A stretch of DNA of 64,000 nt from Bursaphelenchus xylophilus (taxonomy: Eukaryota > Nematoda > Chromadorea > Rhabditida > Aphelenchoididae): positions 11,780,001 through 11,844,000 of the forward strand of contig CAJFCV020000004.1 of assembly GCA_904066235.2 (NCBI GenBank), given 5' to 3'. Positions 58,990 through 64,000 of the stretch are shown piece by piece. Position 1 is the first letter of the stretch. Every line of letters starts with the position of its first letter. A program made the position numbers and the translations under genes. The notes below the pieces were generated by a model, which was given only the letters and a program-made list of their open reading frames with translations, was not told where the DNA came from and did no database searches.

Positions 58990-60095
58990 CCTGTTTCGAA
59001 TGATTATTATACAATAACTTAGGGAAAGAGAACTAACGTTAGTAATAGCTAAAATGAGAAAAAGTGGATGTATTGCAAGTCTTCGCCAAGTCTCCGCCGA
59101 GCCTTCGCCGAGGCTTTGCCGAGTCTTTGCCGAGGCTTTGCCGAGCCTTTGCCGAGGCTTTGCCGAGCCTTCGCCGAGCTTTGCCGAGGCTTCGCCGAGT
59201 CTCCGCCGAGCCTTCGCCGAGGCTTTGCCGAGCCTTCGCTGAAGCTTGCCGAGGCTTCGCCGAGTCTCCGCCGAGTCTCCGCCGAGTCTCCGCCGAGTCT
59301 CCGCCGAGGCTTCGCCGAGGTTTTGCCGAGCCTTCGCCGTGGCTTTGCCGAGCCTTCGCTGAAGCTTTGCCGAGGCTTCGCCGAGGCTTCGCCAAGGCTT
59401 CGCCGAGGCTTCGCCGAGGCTTGGCCGAGGCTTCGCCGAGGCTTGGCCGAGGCTTCGCCGAGGCTTGGCCGAGGCTTCGCCGAGGCTTTGCCGAGCCTTT
59501 GCCGAGGCTTTGCCGAGCCTTTGCCGAGGCTTTGCCGAGCCTTTGCCGAGGCTTTGCCGAGCCTTTGCCGAGGCTTTGCCGAGCCTTTGCCGAGGCTTTG
59601 CCGAGCCTTTGCCGAGGCTTTGCCGAGCCTTCGCCGAGCTTTGCCGAGGCTTCGCCGAGTCTCCGCCGAGCCTTCGCTGAAGCTTGCCGAGGCTTCGCCG
59701 AGTCTCCGCCGAGTCTCCGCCGAGTCTCCGCCGAGTCTCCGCCGAGGCTTCGCCGAGGTTTTGCCGAGCCTTCGCCGTGGCTTTGCCGAGCCTTCGCTGA
59801 AGCTTTGCCGAGGCTTCGCCGAGTCTCCGCCGAGGCTTCGCCGAGGCTTCGCCGAGGCTTCGCCGAGGCTTTGCCGAGGCTTCGCCGAGGCTTGACCGAG
59901 GCTTCGCCGAGGCTTGGCCGAGGCTTGGCCGAGGCTTGGCCGAGGCTTTGCCGAGGCTTCGCCGAGCGTCCGCCGAGCATCCAACGGGTTTACCAGGCTT
60001 TTTAGGCACTTCCTACAACCTTTTTTTTTGGGTATCCAGCGATCGATTTTGTGTTGACCCTTACTGTCGTTGACCCAAAAACTCAGGACGCGAAA
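58990..60095 (+). repeat. Family C copy with an expanded 11 bp minisatellite
   Basis: The family C flanks (GTTAGTAATAGCTAAAATGA on the left; CACTTCCTACAACCTTTTTT and GTCGTTGACCCAAAAA on the right) enclose about 0.9 kb (59075-59980) built from 11 bp units such as GCCGAGGCTTC, TTTGCCGAGCC and GTCTCCGCCGA. A 22 bp dimer (TTTGCCGAGCC + TTTGCCGAGGC) is repeated several times at 59480-59630. A block of about 200 bp recurs about 440 bp later. All six frames are open because no unit phase makes a stop, giving false ORFs up to 388 codons with an 11-residue period. Confidence 0.93.
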
Positions 60096-60649
60096 TAAGC
60101 GATCTTGTATAGATTGTCGCAAAATACATAAGTCATCGAAACGACAGGACGTTTCAGCGTTTTTCGGAAGCATGACAAACGTTTCGACGAATTTCGTGTA
60201 AAGATTATCATCCAATCTTGTTGTTTTTCGCCGTGAATCCGCATTTCAACATGATAAGCCTGCCGGTTGCTGGAAACAGTGTGTTTTACTATTCGGAATT
60301 GCAAAACTGTTTGTTTTGGAAGTGATTTGCGGGGTTTCTCGGAAGTCATTATCATATTGCAGAAGCCATCGTCGACAAATATTGTTGATGTTTGCATTAG
60401 AGGACGTTTGTTTTTTTATCCGGATAAATGGAATTGGCTTTGCGTATGAGCGAATCCCACAGACTACAGTTGCTTTATTGTGCAGACAATCTGCATTGGA
60501 ATGGTCGTTTTCAAATTGAAAAAAATGGGACATTGCGCAAGGGAGAGACGTTTTAGACATTGCCTCATATTACAGAGCCCTAGGCCGTTGCCTCAGTAAT
60601 TCCTAGCGCGTTGAAACTGCACATGGAACCAGTTGTTTTTAGGCTAAAA
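60096..60649. other. Spacer without gene
   Basis: Overlapping 60-104 codon frames on both strands, none recognised. Confidence 0.35.
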
Positions 60650-60850
60650 CTAACAGCGGTAGTGCTCAAGTTGGACGCTTCAATTTTTAATAAAAGTTAG
60701 CGTAGATTTAGATAAATTGTTTATACAGCATGCGTTACAGTCCTATCTTGTTCTGTGTAGAAACAAAGGCAATTTTTGGGTCCAACATTTGGCTCAATTT
60801 CGACTAATTTTTGCAAGTGTTTCAATGAAAATTACAGCTTTATTTTTTTT
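60650..60850. mobile_element. Family A fragment
   Basis: CAGCGGTAGTGCTCAAGTTG resembles the A left end and is followed by a diverged TGTAGAAACAAAGGCAATTT. Confidence 0.45.
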
Positions 60851-61276
60851 GGGAGGGCAACGTTTATGACAAAAATGAAAATTCACCTCGCCGAAGTGGC
60901 TGATTGTAGGCAAATATTGTTTGTTTATATGCCTGTTCCCGGCAATTAGAATGCGATCTTGGCCAGTGGTAGACCTCGGGCAGACTTATCATTGCCCCAG
61001 GCCGGCCAGGAGCTTTTTAAAACTTGCTAACAAGAAGGCCCGGCCGGGCATTGGCCTGCTAGTACAAAAGGTCATATAAATGTTTTGCCAAAAAGTTCCT
61101 TGCGCTACGGACCCATTTCATAACAAATTAGCTATCAGCACAGGACGATATTTTTATCACAAACCGACAAGGCACTTTAATTTACATCTTATCACTTAAA
61201 TACATACAGTGAATTGTTTAAGTTCGAAAGTGCAAAAGTTTTAGGCCGACCTCTGTACTATTTTTTGATGCGATTA
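60851..61276. other. Spacer, nothing assigned
   Basis: A short G+C-rich CCGGCC stretch is at about 61000-61055; otherwise nothing recognised. Confidence 0.35.
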
Positions 61277-61278
61277 TA

Positions 61279-62350
61279 CAGGGTGTTTCAAGAAATTTGG
61301 AACAAATGATTTGCTTATATCTTTGTGTTCTTTGCAGCTATCAACAAATTTCTTTTTGCTTCTAAAAATTGACAGCGTGCGTTTTTAGAATCTCAAAAAA
61401 ATGTTTTTTTCGTCGGCGGAGGGCCCATTTCTCGGCGGAGAAAATTAGGGCCTTTTTTAAAAATCACAGCGTATTACGTGGCAGAAACGCCGTTGCAATG
61501 GCTGAAATCAAGTTTACGTTAAACCTCCGTCGATTTTACGGTATGCTTTTTTTGCGTTTTCGATTTTACGCACTTCCGCGGATGCGCGGCGCAGACCCCA
61601 GATTTCGGCGGACGTTGTTTGGGGCCTTTGGCTTTTGCAATTCATGTTGGAAAAGGAGGTTTGGGTGATTTTTTGTTGTCATCCGATGCACAGATGGCAA
61701 AAATTTCGTGCTTTTTATCCCCGGCGGAGGAGTCGGCGGAGGCTTTAACAAAGGGTAAAAACAAAACTCCGCCGATTTGTCCGCCGGACCAAAAAAATCA
61801 AAAATCTTTGAAAGACAATGCTGCTCTGATGGATTTTTGTAGCTGAGATTTTTCCCGGACTCGTAAGACAGCTTTGACCCTTTGATAAAGCCTCCGCCGA
61901 ATCCTCCGCCGGGGAAAAGAAGCACGAAATTTTTGCCATCTGTGCATCGGATGACAACAAAAAATCACCCCAACCTCTTTTCCAACATGAATTGCAACAG
62001 CCGAAGGCCCAAAACAACGTCCGCCGAAATTTGAAGTCTCCGCCGCGCCTCCGCGGTGCGCGTAAAATCGAAAACAAAAAAATGCATACCGTAAAATCGA
62101 CGGAGGTGTAACGTAAACTTGATTTCAGCCATTGCAATGGCGTTTCTGCCACGTAATACGCTGTGATTTTTAAAAAAGGCCCTAATTTTCTCCGCCGAGA
62201 AATGGGCCCTCCGCCGACGAAAAAAATTTTTTTTGAGATTCTAAAAACGCACGCTGTCAATTTTTAGAAGCAAAAAGAAATTCGTTGATAGCTGCAACGA
62301 ACACAAAGATATAAGCAAATCATTTGTTCCAAATTTCTTGAAACACCCTG
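61279..62350. mobile_element. Element F, 1072 bp foldback with TA duplication
   Basis: CAGGGTGTTTCAAGAAATTT at the left is inverted at the right, and the arms match over about 450 bp each. TA stands at 61277-61278 and 62351-62352. Only a short central segment (about 61755-61880) is unpaired. The interior is unusually rich in CCGCCG/CGGCGG. Open frames of about 100-170 codons in both arms are mirror images and not a transposase I recognise. Confidence 0.9.
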
Positions 62351-62352
62351 TA

Positions 62353-62876
62353 CAATAATTGGTCAAGGCAATTAAGGAATGTTGGCGAGTTTTTAAAACT
62401 GATAAAATACTTAGATATTACACATTCTATAATTTACAATACATTTGGGCATTCTTTTACTTTTTTTGTATTAAAAATTGTTGTTTATCTTCAAATTCAA
62501 CCAAGCTTTTGAATCTGCTCAGCACGGCCCGGTAGACGCCTACGTCAACAAAAATTAAAATGAAATGTTTCCCATGTATAAATCTTGAATGCTACGCATA
62601 GTTCATATTCTACAAGCTTAGCCTTTGTTCTATAGCCATGTTAATTTTCATGCTTCTAGCTTCAACGGCTAGTCGGTAATGAACTTTAGGAGAACAAGTG
62701 CGTGCGCAGGAGATATCGGAATTATTCCAATTTCGTTGGGAAAAAGAAAACATCGGTCGGTAATTCTGTTGCCGACTGTCAAATTTGGGGTTTTTCAGGG
62801 GGTTTTTCTTGGCGTGCTGATTCTATGGAATATTACATAAATTTTTTAGCGATTGAGGTGTGGTCTGGACAAGGTA
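62353..62876. other. Spacer, nothing assigned
   Basis: AT-rich; no feature recognised. Confidence 0.4.
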
Positions 62877-63132
62877 GAATGGGGACCTGATCCAGTGGCA
62901 ATAAACGTACCATTTTGCATTCAGGAAGCATCGAAAAATGTGGCAAAATACCTCCCTCTCCAAGTGAAAAAAATCAGATTTCAAAAGCGTGCCAGCTCTT
63001 TTTGTGAGGAAAAAGAGCGTGCCCTTCAAAACAAAATTTTTTTGACTTGGAGAGGGAACCACTTTGCCACATTTTTGATACTTCCCGGATGCAAAATGGT
63101 ACGTTTTTTGCCACTGGATCAGGTCCCCACTG
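62877..63132. mobile_element. Family M2 element
   Basis: GAATGGGGACCTGATCCAGT to GGATCAGGTCCCCACTG with TA on both sides. A family A right-end phrase (CAATCTGAGCGTCTCAAATT) follows at 63150-63175. Confidence 0.88.
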
Positions 63133-63179
63133 TAGGCCAAAAGTTTAGTGACAATCTGAGCGTCTCAAATTGAAAATGG

Positions 63180-63936
63180 AAGTGAAATTAACTCTTTGTA
63201 GCCTATCCAGGGATATCTGTAGATTCATGTCACTATTTGTCAGCAAAATTCCATCACATTATTTGTCAGCAAAATTGTAGAGGGCGCGGGGAATTTAGGC
63301 AAGATTTTTTTGCCTTTTTCGGGCTTCTAAACCTTGTTCTCTAACATAGTCTTCACTTTGTCGCATTTACCTGAAAGGCTTTCTCTAACACAACAAAACT
63401 ATAACTGATTTTTATGCGGCGCCATCGCAGCTTATCGTCATTTCCCCACTGTTTCGTCCCGCTTTCATCTGATAACCCCCGTTCATAATTTTTTCCGGCG
63501 AATACTGTAGTTGGCAATCTTGATAATCACTGTATTGCCCGATGCCGGTCGTATGACCGCAGGCGAAAAACTTATCAGTTTAAACGCTAACATTTCGATG
63601 GCCTTTTCTTTGATTCCGCTAAAAGTGCAACCTACTTTCCCCCCTCATAAATCTGCACTTCAGGAGTTGGGGAGAGTAGTGGTGCTGGCGGAAAACCGCT
63701 TCGGCTTGGAGGCTGTATAATCCGCGTCTTGATTGAATTTGGCAGGTAATCTTGGGGATTGTAGGGAGCATGTCGGAAAAAATAGCGTCGTATTCATAAG
63801 TTGGTCAAGACCGCGGTGCTCCGGACAGACGGTGATTGGGAGACACGGAGAATGCACTACCGCATCATTTTCGGTAAAAATAGAAACACTGTTGGAGGGC
63901 GAGTCGTAATCGCTTTCGTTTTTTTTTTACTTTAAA
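63180..63936. other. Spacer without gene
   Basis: Open frames up to 69 codons, none recognised. A 20-odd bp direct repeat (CACTATTTGTCAGCAAAATT / CACATTATTTGTCAGCAAAA) is at 63230-63275. Confidence 0.4.
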
Positions 63937-64000
63937 GGGGAAGTACTATAAATGCGCTCAGACTTTGATGAGACTTGTGACAAATGTAGAATGATGTTTT
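63937..64000. mobile_element. Family A left end, cut by the window edge
   Basis: AGGGGAAGTACTATAAATGC followed by GCTCAGACTTTGATGAGACT. Confidence 0.75.

Noticed and set aside
58984..60215. Open frames of 275-388 codons on both strands with Arg/Ala/Lys/Ser repeats
   Set aside because: They come from an 11 bp minisatellite that lacks stops in every frame and lies within a dispersed repeat; no splice, start or conservation signal supports them.
61566..62260. Frames of 99-171 codons that look like a possible transposase
   Set aside because: The two arms give mirror-image frames, no DDE/D motif is visible, and they are interrupted; non-coding foldback arms explain them.

Overview
The window looks like nematode nuclear DNA, most likely from a rhabditid. 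It carries two MLT-10-type moulting genes, a family I know only from nematodes. Introns are small where no repeat has landed, acceptors are of the TTTTCAG type, and genes are dispersed on both strands. The exact genus cannot be fixed from the sequence. No rRNA, tRNA, CRISPR or bacterial operon structure was seen. Exon structures were read by hand; each model closes in frame from ATG to stop.

The left half (1-37.7 kb) holds the genes. In order: the last exon of an unidentified gene (3-173, +); a 7-exon MFSD8/CLN7-like MFS transporter (2027-5862, +); convergent to it, a 6-exon SLC13 sodium/dicarboxylate-type cotransporter (9321-6082, -); two tandem 7-exon MLT-10-like genes (22634-15914 and 28532-24992, both -) with matching exon order and phases; a decayed MLT-10 exon fragment in the opposite orientation (about 14305-14520, +); a 4-exon secreted protein of unknown family (31052-33023, +); and a 3-exon protein with two LIM domains (37687-34618, -).

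The right half (37.7-64 kb) has no gene I can support and is a dense, nested field of non-autonomous DNA transposons and tandem repeats. Families named here: A (about 450 bp imperfect foldback, ends CAGGGGAAGTAC, TAA duplications in two copies), M1 (about 150 bp, ends CAGTCTGTCGGGAAAATAAT), M2 (about 170-260 bp, ends CAGTGGGGGACCTGATCC, TA duplication), B and F (ends CAGGGTG, TA duplication), a 962 bp mariner-like palindrome, a hAT-like 315 bp element with an 8 bp duplication, E (591 bp foldback), D (about 200 bp) and C (a dispersed family with an 11 bp GCCGAGGCTTC-type core, expanded once into a 0.9 kb minisatellite open in all six frames). The same families fill introns in the left half.

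The genes fit ordinary nematode biology: two membrane transporters back to back, a moulting/cuticle gene pair, a secreted protein and a LIM adaptor. They do not form an obvious pathway. The most informative features are the three-layer transposon nests, the shared furin-type sites and one GC-AG intron in the MLT-10 pair, and the association of family C with MLT-10 exon 2 at two loci.
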